Positions 48,101 through 55,780 of a stretch of DNA of 64,000 bases are shown here, piece by piece; positions within the stretch are counted from its first letter, which is position 1, and each line of letters begins with the position of its first letter. The DNA is from Flavobacterium sp. MDT1-60 (GTDB lineage: Bacteria > Bacteroidota > Bacteroidia > Flavobacteriales > Flavobacteriaceae). Made by a program: the position numbers and the translations under genes. The notes beneath the pieces were generated by a model, which saw nothing but the letters and a program-made list of their open reading frames with translations, ran no database searches and was not told the DNA's origin. Location: positions 4,030,001-4,094,000 of the forward strand of contig NZ_CP062159.1 in assembly GCF_014844035.1 (NCBI RefSeq), in the 5' to 3' direction.

Positions 48101-49901
48101 TATATCTGTAAGTTGCCTGAAAAATATCTACAGTTGTCAAAAGTGTTGCTAAGCCTCCTAATCGAATTTCGACACGATCAAAATTGGCTCCTGCAACTAC
48201 ACTCGCTCTAAAACGATTACCTGATAATAATTGTAAAGTTATTAGTGGATTATTAACCGATATTCTATCATTATTATAAGTTGCTCCATTATAAGTCGCC
48301 AAACTAACGGCACCTAATAATTGAACATCTGCAAGTCCACCTGGTAATTCTAATTCAACATCAACAATATCGCCTGCTTTACCAGGATTATTAAATTGTA
48401 AGGTCTGTTGAACCCATCCATTTATTAAGCCAACAGGAATGGTTAGTCTTGCTGCTGTTGCAGGATTTCCGTCAACAGAGTTATTAGGATTTGTACTACT
48501 ACATAATAAACATAAACCATTTTGAACTGTTTGTTGACTGCCTGCTTCTAAACAACCTCCTAAAGCCGATGGTATAACTGTTACTGTGACAGGAGCTCTT
48601 GTTGCACTTACACAGTTTCCTGCCGCACTCTGAGCCTCAACATAATAAGTTTTTGTAGCTGTTAAAATCGGAGTTGTATAAGTTGCCATATTTGTGGCAA
48701 TTGCTGTTCCTCCGGTTGCAACATCATACCAGTTTAATGTAACTCCTGCTTGAGAAGTTTCGGCATTTAATATAGCATTTTGTCCTGATTGAATAGTAAC
48801 ACTTTGCGTTAAAACCGTTGGTGCAGCTGGAACAGCATTCGAAGTTACATCGACCTGAGTTCTTGTAGGACTCAAACAGCTTCCTATAACAGCCTCAACA
48901 TAAAAACTAGTTGTTCCTAAAGGGACAGTTGGAGAATAAGTGTCGCCCGATGCCAATACAGGACCTCCGGTTGCTCCACTATACCAATTATAAGTAGTTC
49001 CTGGTATCGGATTAACGACCGATAATGTAGTTTGCTGAGTTGCACCAGTTGAACAAATTGAAGTTCCGGATGTACTAATCGCAGGCGCAATAGGGTTTGA
49101 TACATTAACAACAACTGGTACACGTTCATTACCCTCACAACCTGCTGCTCTTGTAACACCTATATAATAAGTTGTGTTTGCAGTTAAAACTGGAGTTGTA
49201 TACGAATTTGTAGTAGCTAAAGCTGTAGTTGAAGTTGGCGAACTATACCACGCTACAGTTGTTCCGGATGCAGGAGTTGCAGTTAATGTGGTAGAATTTC
49301 CAGAACAAATTGTTTGATTTAAACCTCCTGTTACCGTTGGTGCAGCAAATTCTAAACGAACATCATAAATTCTTAAATCAGTCAGTACACTTACGAGTCC
49401 ACCTAACTGTATTTGAACCTGATTAGTATCACCTGTCAAAGTATACCTTAATACTCCAATAGTGTTTCCCGGTAATAATGACAGATTAAGCAAAGGATTG
49501 TTTATCGCCACTGCTGATCCCGAATTCGCACTATTAAGTTTCGGCTGAATTGTGCCTGTAGATAATAATGACAGATTAAGTAACCCTGCACCACTACCAA
49601 TATACAAAACAATTTGATCGCCTGCCTTTGCTGTTTGGTTAAGAACCAAAGTTTCCTGAGCAGAACATGCCAAGCCGACGACTGTACTCAATGTTGTAAA
49701 TGTCGTTAAGCCTGCATTATCGTAGGCTGCCGTGGGATTTGTTACACTTGAACCAATGCAAATACCGGAAACATTATTCGTATTTGATACTGGTCTACAA
49801 AAAGTTTGTGCAAAGTTTTTATTACACAAAAGCAATAAAAACACCAAACTTAACAATCTCTTTTTTAGAATGAGATCATAAAAAGTAAATTTTTTTTTCA
49901 T
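39192..49901 (-). CDS. Giant T9SS-secreted adhesin with Ig-like repeats and CHU_C domain
   Basis: Secreted surface protein of 3569 residues. Signal peptide 1-32 (ending NKNFAQ). The N-terminal half holds discoidin-like modules that open with cysteine-rich CLLC and SVDG segments, alternating with Ig-like modules carrying the WYD..TGG motif. Then come ten almost identical modules of about 82 residues (about 1978-2795), six related but diverged ones, a DUF11-type domain (about 3350-3475) and the C-terminal gliding-motility-associated CHU_C type B sorting domain beginning YNEFTPNNDGANDLF. The last domain directs export by the type IX system. Each module contains two conserved cysteines. Function is probably adhesion to surfaces or cells; the ligand is unknown. 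It leads an operon with SprF- and OmpA-type genes. Confidence 0.93.
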   Translation of the reverse strand: MKKKFTFYDLILKKRLLSLVFLLLLCNKNFAQTFCRPVSNTNNVSGICIGSSVTNPTAAYDNAGLTTFTTLSTVVGLACSAQETLVLNQTAKAGDQIVLYIGSGAGLLNLSLLSTGTIQPKLNSANSGSAVAINNPLLNLSLLPGNTIGVLRYTLTGDTNQVQIQLGGLVSVLTDLRIYDVRLEFAAPTVTGGLNQTICSGNSTTLTATPASGTTVAWYSSPTSTTALATTNSYTTPVLTANTTYYIGVTRAAGCEGNERVPVVVNVSNPIAPAISTSGTSICSTGATQQTTLSVVNPIPGTTYNWYSGATGGPVLASGDTYSPTVPLGTTSFYVEAVIGSCLSPTRTQVDVTSNAVPAAPTVLTQSVTIQSGQNAILNAETSQAGVTLNWYDVATGGTAIATNMATYTTPILTATKTYYVEAQSAAGNCVSATRAPVTVTVIPSALGGCLEAGSQQTVQNGLCLLCSSTNPNNSVDGNPATAARLTIPVGLINGWVQQTLQFNNPGKAGDIVDVELELPGGLADVQLLGAVSLATYNGATYNNDRISVNNPLITLQLLSGNRFRASVVAGANFDRVEIRLGGLATLLTTVDIFQATYRYKAPTITGNTTICGGLTTTLTADTSLGETIKWYDALTGGNLLVSTAAYTTPALTANTTYYVEVTRNGCVNSERNPVLVTVNNPVAPASVVASPLNICDGDATTITVQSPVAGTTYNWYDAASGGNLVFTGTSFSTPTLTASTTYYVEAVIGSCLSASRTSVSVNVNPRPAAPVPVSSNVIIQSGQSVMLAVTSNPGFAYTWYDAPTGGTILQATGSSTYIPTPVLTANKTFYVEARDLLSNCVSSSRAVINVTVINTISNCLQPNFQTTSTDGLLCLLCTSTNPNNSVDGNINTAATLFTPVAAAGAYIQQQLTFPTPGQAGDIIDIELELPGGLADVSLLGGGISLATYNGVTYNNDRFLLTNNLLSLQLLSGNKFKASFAATAAFDKLEIRIGGGLATLLTTLNIYGASYRFPNATITGAAAPICAGQTATLAASSTGTETFTWYDAPTGGSLVAVSPTLPLTGTTTYYLEATRGGTCVNSVRQPVTINVLSIPTATDITIASPLTASCAGGIVLTPTSALAGATFKYYTDQNKTQEINTGTIAGVTYVKDGTTGALTISGLNALNAPYAYYLSVLNGGTCENVNGTLKEVIVNFPTVTPLAVIGTPLVGCGSANLADAITGFDTAVNTYTFFNPSNVVITAEAAANITTSGVYSVQAQATGSNCPSAIATINVTINQLPTLTVDPAQSVPVGTDVTLNATSNGTIAWYDPQGNALTGSPSFTTGALSTPGIYTYTVVATLGNCSRTGTLSINVRNPNDCQSLTERVYANGQSSGSIITGSVINATNAIDGNPQTYSTIATGIGLLGIGTTWQNLTWPANIVKGTPVTIKLGSEYSGVALGQNLSVIGTKAGVDIGTMQSVSGSLLNLLSGDNTYEFTFVPANAAGPQDYDGIRIQSASLVSVAQNTKVFDAYYERSVATVACTPGDIQDIFYGATDLGLPIGALTATVGVSDAWNIADNDVTTFATMYSGVGALAAADLMVDFKTPSIVSDTLRIVISKPAVLLDVNLLTGFTIQRYLGNVAVGAPIQNTSTLLSLRLLPGNTMAVALVSSPTESYDRVRIRFGGVAGVLEFLRVHTIERVANTSVIGGDPDNKVTVCPGTDVTLQIPEEACSTYLWYDAPTGGAVVASGITYTVPATLPAGIYKYYVQPVRYGCESFARGEVTIEVRSSSPVNALANITLNGGTATTICAPTGTVSLATVLTGTPAITNPVYHWYSFNGTTSQLIAGEITNQLIVNGLIPGTYTYFVGVSGDNYCETAEADRKQITFTILRPSDQNDLSVSDVSICHDLPVILTPTASLLTNPVFYWYLDSNKTQPIVNGSTIGGITYAISPLGVLTATGITLAMSPISYYVGVSSDTTCENIAGTLQTATVIITDPGTPVITDTTQEFCLVNAPTFASINVSPAVAANIVWYDALTGGNLIASTTALTTGTYYAAIKDPITNCESAVRLAIAISVTDPGTPVITDTTQEFCLVNAPTFASINVSPAVAANIVWYDALTGGNLIPSITALTTGTYYAAIKDPTTTCESNVRLAIAISVTDPGTPVITDTAQEFCLVNAPTFASINVSPAVAANIVWYDALTGGNLIPSTTALTTGTYYAAIKDPITTCESNVRLAIAISVTDPGTPVITDTAQEFCLINAPTFATINVSPATNIVWYDALTGGNLIPSTTALTTGTYYAAIKDPTTTCESNVRLAIAISVTDPGTPVITDTAQEFCLVNAPTFASINVSPAVAANIVWYDALTGGNLIPSTTTLTTGTYYAAIKDPTTTCESNVRLAISISVTDPGTPVITDTAQEFCLVNVPTFASINVSPAVAANIVWYDALTGGNLIPSTTALTTGTYYAAIKDPTTTCESNVRLAIAISVTDPGTPVIADTTQEFCLVNAPTFASINVSPAVAANIVWYDALTGGNLIPSTTALTTGTYYAAIKDPTTTCESNVRLAIAISVTDPGTPVITDTAQEFCLVNAPTFATINVSPAVAANIVWYDALTGGNLIPSTTALTTGTYYAAIKDPTTTCESNVRLAIAISVTDPGTPVIADTTQEFCLVNAPTFASINVSPAIAANIVWYDALTGGNLIASTAALTTGTYYAAINDPITTCESNVRLAIAISVTDPGTPVIADTTQEFCLVNAPTFATINVSPAIVANIVWYDALTGGNLISSTTALTTGTYYAAIKDPTTTCESNGRLAIAISVTDPGTPTTADNTQDFCLVNVPTVANIQVNEANVVWYGTQTGGTVIPVTTALVNGIYYGAILDPVTNCESTTRLQVTITISDPLTPTTTDNTQDFCLVNARTVANIQVNETNVVWYSTQTGGTALAATTLLTTGVYYGAIKDPVTGCESSVRLQVTINVTDPGTPTTADNTQDFCLINAPTIANIQVNEANVIWFSTQTGGTAIPVTTALANGLYYGAILDPVTNCESAIRLQVTINLTNPATPTTTNASQSFCITSTPTVASIQVNEANVVWYSTLTGGTALASTTALTNGIYYGAIKDPVTGCESTVRLQVTVNINNPAATPTTNNATQNFCSLNAPTVANIQVNQTNVVWYNTATGETALPVTTALVTGTYYGAVSSTIGCENPVRLAVLVNVNIPGVITTPRTTQTFCLSKLPTLANILVNETNVVWYSSATGGTPLAANTLLTAGTYYAGALNNITNGCESATRLGITVNFENDALVQLASTDDTPCVFQGVTYSIANGKSNYVWSVTNGTITSGGGTADGSATISWSDIGPGKVTVTYINTCDETTTKTLNVTVATCSDLTITNTVSNPTPNFGEQITFTITVNNVGQGNFINTVVSDLLPSGYDLVSSSTTAGTYNPTTSLWTIPTLNAGQSVTLTIVAEVLPGGDYLSVATVEISTPLDVDAANNSASVSVDPICLTVYNEFTPNNDGANDLFRIDCIESYPNNELKVYNRYGSLVYSKEHYENDWNGTANVSGVINRGDMLPTGTYFYVIDIGDGTVKKGWLSIMR
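40092..41516 (-). repeat. Six diverged Ig-like modules of the adhesin
   Basis: Within the adhesin gene, 1425 bases encode six modules of about 79 residues. They share the pattern FC....PT.A.I.VN...VVWY and G.YY.A with the near-identical block next to it, but differ at many positions. They appear to be older copies of the same unit. Confidence 0.8.
41517..43970 (-). repeat. Ten near-identical 82-residue repeats of the adhesin
   Basis: 2454 bases encode ten units in head-to-tail order: nine of 246 bases and one of 240 bases, the fourth from the N-terminal side lacking two residues before NIVWYD. Units begin TDPGTPVI and end RLAIAISV. Differences between copies are mostly single bases. Such a block is prone to unequal recombination, and short-read assemblies often collapse it, so the copy number here should be regarded as provisional. 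Confidence 0.9.
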
Positions 49902-50520
49902 AATTTGGAAGATTAGAAAATGGACAATAAAATACCTGTTGCGATAAGCACATATGCTTAGGCAATTTTAAAAAACGTTAATAATCAGTTACTTAAAATG
50001 AGATTTAAAATACTAGTCGACTGTTATTTTAAACTTCATTTCATTAAAAAAACATTGCGTATACAGAAGTACACAAAGACCACCTCTTATTCTTTTGAAT
50101 AAAAAATGTCTCAAAAACTTTGGTGGAATATTGATATAAATCAATTTTCCAAATAAATAGAATGATTTGTTAGGAAGTTAATTTTCGGAAAGAAAATTTG
50201 TTTAGAAGTAGAATTGGGGAATTCTATTAAATATAAGAGTATGTTTCAATTTATATAAAATGTTGATTAGACAATTTATTTATTTTTACCTAGAAATTTA
50301 TATAATTCTAAAGCTGAAACACTATTTAATGCGAAGGATTATCAATAAAAAAAATTACGACAATACCTTTAAAAACAAAACCGTCAATTGGGGTTTGTAG
50401 ATATAAAGCTGACGTAATATTGGCTTTTTTGAAAAACGTTAATAATTAAATTAAAATTTGCTTTTTGAATAACCTTAATTCTATCTGTAACAATAAAAAA
50501 TAAGGCTAAAATAATAAGAC

Positions 50521-50554
50521 CAAATGTAAATTTGATGAGTAGAGTAAATGTCAA
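50521..50554 (-). promoter_or_regulatory. Candidate distal promoter of the adhesin operon
   Basis: Minus-strand TACATTTG at 50521-50528, with TTG at 50552-50554 after 23 bases. It would give a 5' untranslated region of about 600 bases before the adhesin. An opposite -7 match (TAAATTTG, plus strand) overlaps it at 50527-50534. Confidence 0.3.
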
Positions 50555-51063
50555 TTCCATAAGCAGATTAATTAAGGTATTTAAAAAAACTTTAAACTCT
50601 AAGGCAATAAAAATCTTTTATTAATATTTTATTTCATTAAGCAAGATCAAAGCTAAATTTTATATGTCTCATACAAATATTTTTGTTTAATCTTTCTTTT
50701 ACTAAAATTAGTTAAAATGAAGATATAAACAAGAATAAAATTCTTATTTTTTTAAATGTGGAAAATGGGAAAATGTTAAATAAATCACCAAAAAATCATA
50801 AAAATCAAGGCTTTACAATAAAAAACAAGTGTTATAAATATCACAAAAAAAAATAGGCATCATTAGGAATACCATAAAATAGAAAGAAATAACTTACTAA
50901 AACAACTCTTTCATTAGTCGTAATTAACTTAAAAAAAAGCATTTTAACTGTATAAACAACTAAAACAGCAGCAAAAGTGAAATTTCTATCATTATCTAAA
51001 AAAACACGTAGAAATACGGGGTAAAAAAACATAAAAGATTAAACAAAAGTTAAAAACAAAAAA

Positions 51064-51102
51064 AAAATAGGCAAACAATTGACATTATTGCTTGCCTATT
51101 TT
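51064..51102 (-). terminator. Terminator of the DUF6495 gene
   Basis: AAAATAGGCAA / TTGCCTATTTT stem, with a second pairing region inside the loop, and T runs beyond it on the minus strand. It lies 19 bases past the stop at 51121. Confidence 0.85.
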
Positions 51103-51120
51103 ATCCAATTTATTTCTGAA

Positions 51121-51594
51121 TTAAGATTCCAAAATAGTATTAATTTGTTTAAATAATTGTCCATCGCTTAAAAAAGCGCCCTGCTGAATCAATTCAAAAA
51201 TAGATACATTTCTATCTTCGGCAAATACTTTCTTTCCAACTTTCATTTCAATCGTCTCAGTAAACATATTATCACTTAACCATTGCAAACCCTCTTTGGT
51301 TAGAAAATCAGTTTCCGGAACCAATGATTTTAACACTATTGACTGAACATGTGTTTCAAAACATTGAAACAAGAAAATATGATTTTTAGAAAAATGTTCT
51401 AAAAATTCTGCTCTGGACAAAACACCTTCCCAAATCAAATCAGAGAAAACATCCAGTTCCTGTTCAGCCACTTCGGGTTTATTTATTTTAAGAGAATCCC
51501 ATTCTGCTTTATCAATAGCCTGAGTAGCTAAAAAGCTGGCAAATTCTGCGTGCAATTCATCAAATTGCTCTTTTGTAAGTCTTGCGTATTTCAT
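51121..51594 (-). CDS. DUF6495 family protein
   Basis: Cytoplasmic protein of 157 residues, largely helical, belonging to what I take to be the DUF6495 family of flavobacteria. The segment NKPEVAEQELDVFSDLIWEG (residues 39-58) is its most characteristic part, followed by the acidic helix LSRAEFLEHFSK. It has no signal peptide, membrane segment or catalytic motif that I can see. The gene stands alone between two terminators, in front of the adhesin region. No function is known to me; the high acidic content suggests a protein-binding role. Confidence 0.75.
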   Translation of the reverse strand: MKYARLTKEQFDELHAEFASFLATQAIDKAEWDSLKINKPEVAEQELDVFSDLIWEGVLSRAEFLEHFSKNHIFLFQCFETHVQSIVLKSLVPETDFLTKEGLQWLSDNMFTETIEMKVGKKVFAEDRNVSIFELIQQGAFLSDGQLFKQINTILES

Positions 51595-51656
51595 TTATTT
51601 CTTTTCTTTAAACATGCTAAAAAGAGCCTTATCATTTTTTTATTATTCAAAAAAAA

Positions 51657-51676
51657 GCCCTCGCAAATGCGAGGGC
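51657..51676 (-). terminator. Terminator of the TonB-dependent receptor gene
   Basis: GCCCTCGCA / TGCGAGGGC perfect 9-bp stem, rich in GC, followed on the minus strand by a run of T. It lies 24 bases past the receptor stop. Confidence 0.88.
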
Positions 51677-51700
51677 AAATTTATAACTTTTTTTCCTTTA

Positions 51701-54700
51701 CTAGAAAATGTATCTGATACCAAATTGCATTTGCCATCTTGAGGTTAAGCTAGCATCATAACTAAAGGTTTTAGTTGGTGTATTATTAAAAGTATAAGTT
51801 GGTGTATTTCCTGCAACGGTCACTCCTATTGGCTGAACGCTGGTTGGAACCTGAACAACTCCCCAATCTGAATTGATTAAATTTCCAAAATTCAAAATAT
51901 CGATACTAAATTGAATTGTATTCTTTTTTTCAGAAGCCGATGAAACTCTAAAATTATAATCCTGCAATAACTTTAAATCGCATCTTCCTCTCCATGGAGA
52001 TATAGCGCCATAACGTTCTGCATATTGCCCTCTTCTGTCTTTCATGTATTTATCCTGAGCAATGAATTTATCAAATGCCTCGGCTTGACCGGCCCCACTA
52101 AAAGTCATTTGAGAAATTTCTGCAGTAGTAGGGATATATATTAAATCATTTACGGATGAACCATCTCCATTAATATCTCCTCCATAAGTATAATTAAAAC
52201 GACCTCCCTGAGCATATTCCAAGAAAGTCGAAACTGTTGTTGCCCATTTGTCATTTCCATATTTCCATTTTTTAGAAGCAACTCCAATAAAACGATGATT
52301 GTCTCCATATTTAGAATTGGATAATACATCATTGTTTACATTTCCAAGTGCCGGATTAAAAGCAAAAGCATCTCCCGTAATTTCTGCTTCAATAGAGTTA
52401 ACATCTTTTGATTTCAAATAATTATAAGCAACACTGGCATACAAACCATTTTCAAATGTCTTCTGTAATTTAACCGTTGCATTAAAAGCACTTCCTTTAT
52501 CTGAATTGGTCATTACATAAGCATTATTTGCTCCTTTATCTGCTGCAGTATAAATTAATCTGTTGTCTACGCCGGCTAATGTTCCTGTCGGGTCTTTCAA
52601 TCCCCAATTCTGAACATGTACCGCATTAATATCTTTATTGTAAGACAGATCTAATGTTACTATATAATTACTTTCAAATCTATGATCAAATCCTAAACTT
52701 GTTCTCCAAACTTGTGGCCATTTGTAATCAGGATCCATTATTTGCAAGAAACTGTCATCAGCACCACTTACCTGATTTCCTAACCATACAAAAGGGATTC
52801 TTCCTGTAAAAATACCTGAACCTCCACGAAGTTGTGAAGTTGCATCACCTTTAACATCCCAATTAAAACCAATTCTTGGAGACCATAAAATTCGATCGCT
52901 TGGTAAATCTGTAGATATTAGTTTTACTGCCTGACCAGTTTGCGGATCATAATAATCAATACTATTGTCTCTGCCCGCTCCTCCATTATCCGTATCTATA
53001 TATTTCTGAATCAAATCAGCTGTATTAAAGTACAATGGTTTATCTATTCTTAAACCTAAAGACAATTTAAAATCATCATTTAAGCTAATATCATCCTGTG
53101 CATAAAATGCTAACTGGCCTACATTTAATTCAGCCAATTTCCATCCACCATCAGCTCCAACTTCAAATTGACTTTTTGTATTAAATGTATCTTGCGCATA
53201 TTGAAGGTTTTGCGCAATAATGCTTGTTGCATAAGGCTGAGCTGCATCGTCTAAAAAGTCTTGTGTTGTAAAATAAGGCGTGAAAAAAGTTCCTGCATAG
53301 CCATTTGGATTTCCAAAATTATCATATCCGGCTAAATTGAAAGAATTTTTAAATCCGAATTTTTCAAAAGAAGCTCCAAAAGTAAACACGTGTTTCCCCA
53401 CCGTATAAGTCAAATTATTAGTAATCTGAATTACTTTTTGGTCTAAAGTATTATTGATTGAAAATGGTTCATGCCCGGCAATAATATAATTAGAACCTGC
53501 GCCATCCTGAATATTAATTACAGGAGCCGGAACTGAAAACGGTACTCTGTAATCATTAAAGTGTGAATACCCTGCCTGTAGTTTATTTGAGATTTTTTCA
53601 CTGAATTTTGAATTTAGCTCAACTAAAAATGAACTTAAATTATTATTGATTTGATATCCTGAGTTTCTAAATTGCAATATTGAAGCATTTGGGCCTCTAA
53701 AACCTAAGGCTGTTGGGTGAGCCGGTTTATCTTTTGATGCATCTAAGAAATTATAAATTACAGCTAATTTATGATTATCATTTATATTCCAGTCTACTTT
53801 AATAATTCCTTTATTTGAATTAGATTCATGTATGAAACCCTGATAAGCACCGGTATCATATCCTAAAGCGGCCAATGCATTTGAAACTGCAATTAAATCA
53901 GATTCTAAAACTCTTGATTCATTAATTCCGGTTACACCATCGTTATTGTTTGCAACAAAGTTTGATCCTAAATCACTTCGTTTGTCGATTTCGAAATTTC
54001 CAAAAATGAATAATTTATCTTTAATAATAGGTGCTCCTAAACTAAATCCAGCCTGAGTCTGTTCTAAAGTTGGCACAAAAATCTTTTCTCCTTTAATTTT
54101 ACTTCCAGTTAAATCCTGATTTCTATAAAATGCATACGCTGTACCATGAAACTCATTGGTTCCCGATTTTGTAACCGCATTTACAGAAGCTCCCGTAAAA
54201 CCTGATAGTGTTACATCATAAGGCGCAGTTGCAACCTGAATCTGTTCAATTGCATCCAATGAAATAGGCTGAGCACCTGTTTGTCCACCCGGAGTTGCAG
54301 CATCTAAACCAAACGGATTATTAAATACAGCTCCATTTAAAGAATAATTATTATACTGATCATTTCTTCCCCCAAAGGAACCACCACTCGCCGTAGGTTC
54401 TAAACGGGTAAAATCTTCCGCCGATCTTGAAATTGTCGGTAAAGATGTTAATTCTCTTCGGCCAATTGTAGTTTCTGCACCTGTTTTTCCACTTTTAAAG
54501 ACCTTATCTTTAGATACAATTTTAACTTCTTCTAATGCCTGACTGGCATCTGCTAAAACTACATCAATATTAAAAGGTTTTCCCAGATCAAGATATATGT
54601 CATTATATTCCTGATCCTGAAAGCCCACAAAAGTAACTGTGATTTTGTATGGGCCTCCAATTCTCATATTTAAAATATTAAACCTTCCATCTTCATTAGA

Positions 54701-54871
54701 AACAGCTGAATATTTACCTCCTGTTGGAGTATGAATTGCTAAAATAGTAGCACCAGGTAATAGTTCATTCGTAGAACTTTTTACAATACCCTTAATACTC
54801 GAAGTTGTTGTTTGCCCTTTAGCCACGGTTAAGACCAGCAAACATAACAATAATGCAAAGATTTTTTTCAT
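51701..54871 (-). CDS. Oar-like TonB-dependent receptor
   Basis: Outer-membrane transporter of 1056 residues. The Met at 54871 begins a signal peptide (MKKIFALL...AKGQ); the frame is open to a TTG at 54913. A carboxypeptidase regulatory-like domain follows (about 20-105), then the plug domain with GRRELTSLPTISRSAEDF and GGRNDQYNNYSLNG, and a large barrel ending in the typical aromatic residue (FGIRYIF). The Oar-type sequence and the absence of a SusD partner argue against a simple polysaccharide system. Substrate is unknown; peptide or iron-complex uptake and protein export-associated roles are known in the group. It is a single gene with its own terminator. Confidence 0.9.
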   Translation of the reverse strand: MKKIFALLLCLLVLTVAKGQTTTSSIKGIVKSSTNELLPGATILAIHTPTGGKYSAVSNEDGRFNILNMRIGGPYKITVTFVGFQDQEYNDIYLDLGKPFNIDVVLADASQALEEVKIVSKDKVFKSGKTGAETTIGRRELTSLPTISRSAEDFTRLEPTASGGSFGGRNDQYNNYSLNGAVFNNPFGLDAATPGGQTGAQPISLDAIEQIQVATAPYDVTLSGFTGASVNAVTKSGTNEFHGTAYAFYRNQDLTGSKIKGEKIFVPTLEQTQAGFSLGAPIIKDKLFIFGNFEIDKRSDLGSNFVANNNDGVTGINESRVLESDLIAVSNALAALGYDTGAYQGFIHESNSNKGIIKVDWNINDNHKLAVIYNFLDASKDKPAHPTALGFRGPNASILQFRNSGYQINNNLSSFLVELNSKFSEKISNKLQAGYSHFNDYRVPFSVPAPVINIQDGAGSNYIIAGHEPFSINNTLDQKVIQITNNLTYTVGKHVFTFGASFEKFGFKNSFNLAGYDNFGNPNGYAGTFFTPYFTTQDFLDDAAQPYATSIIAQNLQYAQDTFNTKSQFEVGADGGWKLAELNVGQLAFYAQDDISLNDDFKLSLGLRIDKPLYFNTADLIQKYIDTDNGGAGRDNSIDYYDPQTGQAVKLISTDLPSDRILWSPRIGFNWDVKGDATSQLRGGSGIFTGRIPFVWLGNQVSGADDSFLQIMDPDYKWPQVWRTSLGFDHRFESNYIVTLDLSYNKDINAVHVQNWGLKDPTGTLAGVDNRLIYTAADKGANNAYVMTNSDKGSAFNATVKLQKTFENGLYASVAYNYLKSKDVNSIEAEITGDAFAFNPALGNVNNDVLSNSKYGDNHRFIGVASKKWKYGNDKWATTVSTFLEYAQGGRFNYTYGGDINGDGSSVNDLIYIPTTAEISQMTFSGAGQAEAFDKFIAQDKYMKDRRGQYAERYGAISPWRGRCDLKLLQDYNFRVSSASEKKNTIQFSIDILNFGNLINSDWGVVQVPTSVQPIGVTVAGNTPTYTFNNTPTKTFSYDASLTSRWQMQFGIRYIF

Positions 54872-54900
54872 TTTCCTGATTTTGAATAAGTTATTACTTT

Positions 54901-54908
54901 CAAAATTA
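54901..54908 (-). promoter_or_regulatory. -7 element of the TonB-dependent receptor gene
   Basis: Minus strand reads TAATTTTG, 29 bases upstream of the Met at 54871, between the start codon and the terminator of the ribosomal operon. It supports the internal Met as the start, because the TTG at 54913 lies upstream of this element. Confidence 0.5.
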
Positions 54909-54920
54909 GGCAAAAAAAAA

Positions 54921-54936
54921 CCACTCTTAAGAGTGG
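54921..54936 (-). terminator. Terminator of the rpsF-rpsR-rplI operon
   Basis: Perfect palindrome CCACTCTTAAGAGTGG followed on the minus strand by nine T residues, with A residues on the other side. It lies 35 bases past the rplI stop. Confidence 0.88.
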
Positions 54937-54971
54937 TTTTTATATTTTATTAACAAGAAGTTAACAAAATG

Positions 54972-55412
54972 TTATTTTTCAGCGATAATCTCGTATGGCA
55001 AATCAACGATAACATCTCTGTGTAAACGGATGCTAGCAGAATATTTTCCAGTACGTTTTACGATACCACTAGTGATGAATTTTCTATCAATAGCGTTACC
55101 TGATTTCTCTAAAGCTTCAGCAATGTCGATGTTTGTGATAGAACCAAAAAGTTTCTCTCCACCAGCTTTTGCAGTAAGTTTAATTTCAAGAGCTTTCAAA
55201 GTTTCAGCTAATGCTTTAGCATCAGCAACAATTTTAGCCTCTTTATGAGCTCTTTGTTTTAGGTTTTCAGCTAAAACTTTCTTTGCAGAAGGTGTAGCTA
55301 ATTGCGCGAATCCTTGAGGAATTAAAAAGTTACGACCGTAACCAGCTTTAACTGATACTACGTCATCTTTAAAACCTAAGTTTTGTACGTCTTGTTTTAA
55401 GATAAGTTCCAT
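54972..55412 (-). CDS. rplI: 50S ribosomal protein L9
   Basis: Structural protein of the large subunit, bound near the L1 stalk and important for translational fidelity. The N-terminal domain begins MELILKQDVQNLGFKDDVV with the conserved GYGRNFLIPQG, a long connecting helix follows, and the C-terminal domain contains KLFGSITNIDIAEAL. The length of 146 residues is typical. It is the third gene of the conserved S6-S18-L9 operon, separated from rpsR by 66 bases, and ended by a palindromic terminator. Confidence 0.98.
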   Translation of the reverse strand: MELILKQDVQNLGFKDDVVSVKAGYGRNFLIPQGFAQLATPSAKKVLAENLKQRAHKEAKIVADAKALAETLKALEIKLTAKAGGEKLFGSITNIDIAEALEKSGNAIDRKFITSGIVKRTGKYSASIRLHRDVIVDLPYEIIAEK

Positions 55413-55478
55413 GTTGTTGTCCTTTATTTGAGAAGTTAGGTTCCATCTTACCGGAAACCAACAACTATTCTTTTAATA

Positions 55479-55775
55479 TTATTTTAATAAATCGGCCACG
55501 TATGGCATTAATGCTAAGTGACGAGCTCTTTTTACAGCTACAGAAACTTTTCTTTGGTATTTCAATGAAGTTCCAGTTAAACGACGAGGAAGAATTTTTC
55601 CTTGCTCATTAACGAATTTCAATAAGAAATCAGCATCTTTATAATCGATATATTTGATTCCTGATTTTTTGAAACGACAATACTTTTTAGTTTTGTTAGT
55701 TTCAATGTTTAAAGGCGTTAAATATCTGATATCTCCGTCTTTTTTTCCTTTTGCAGATTGCTCTATTGTAGACAT
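55479..55775 (-). CDS. rpsR: 30S ribosomal protein S18
   Basis: Small-subunit protein that binds with S6 to the central domain of 16S rRNA. The core reads [18 protein letters not shown], then the conserved [20 protein letters not shown] and [11 protein letters not shown]. At 98 residues it carries a longer N-terminus than the E. coli form, as usual in Bacteroidota. It follows rpsF after five bases and precedes rplI. Confidence 0.98.
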
Positions 55776-55780
55776 AATAA

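Larger units (their letters stand above)
49902..51120. other. 1.2-kb AT-rich non-coding region upstream of the adhesin
   Basis: The longest gap of the window. It contains a 15-base direct repeat (AAAAACGTTAATAAT at 49971-49985 and 50432-50446), overlapping divergent -7 elements at 50521-50534 (minus TACATTTG, plus TAAATTTG), another plus-strand TATTTTTG at 50678-50685, and a terminator at its right end. No believable gene is present; a hydrophobic frame of 63 codons at 50841-51032 has only the composition of AT-rich DNA. Confidence 0.7.

Noticed and set aside
50841..51032. Minus-strand frame of 63 codons in the gap upstream of the adhesin
   Set aside because: Very rich in Phe, Val and Leu as expected from AT-rich random DNA; no promoter, no domain, no recognisable signal peptide.
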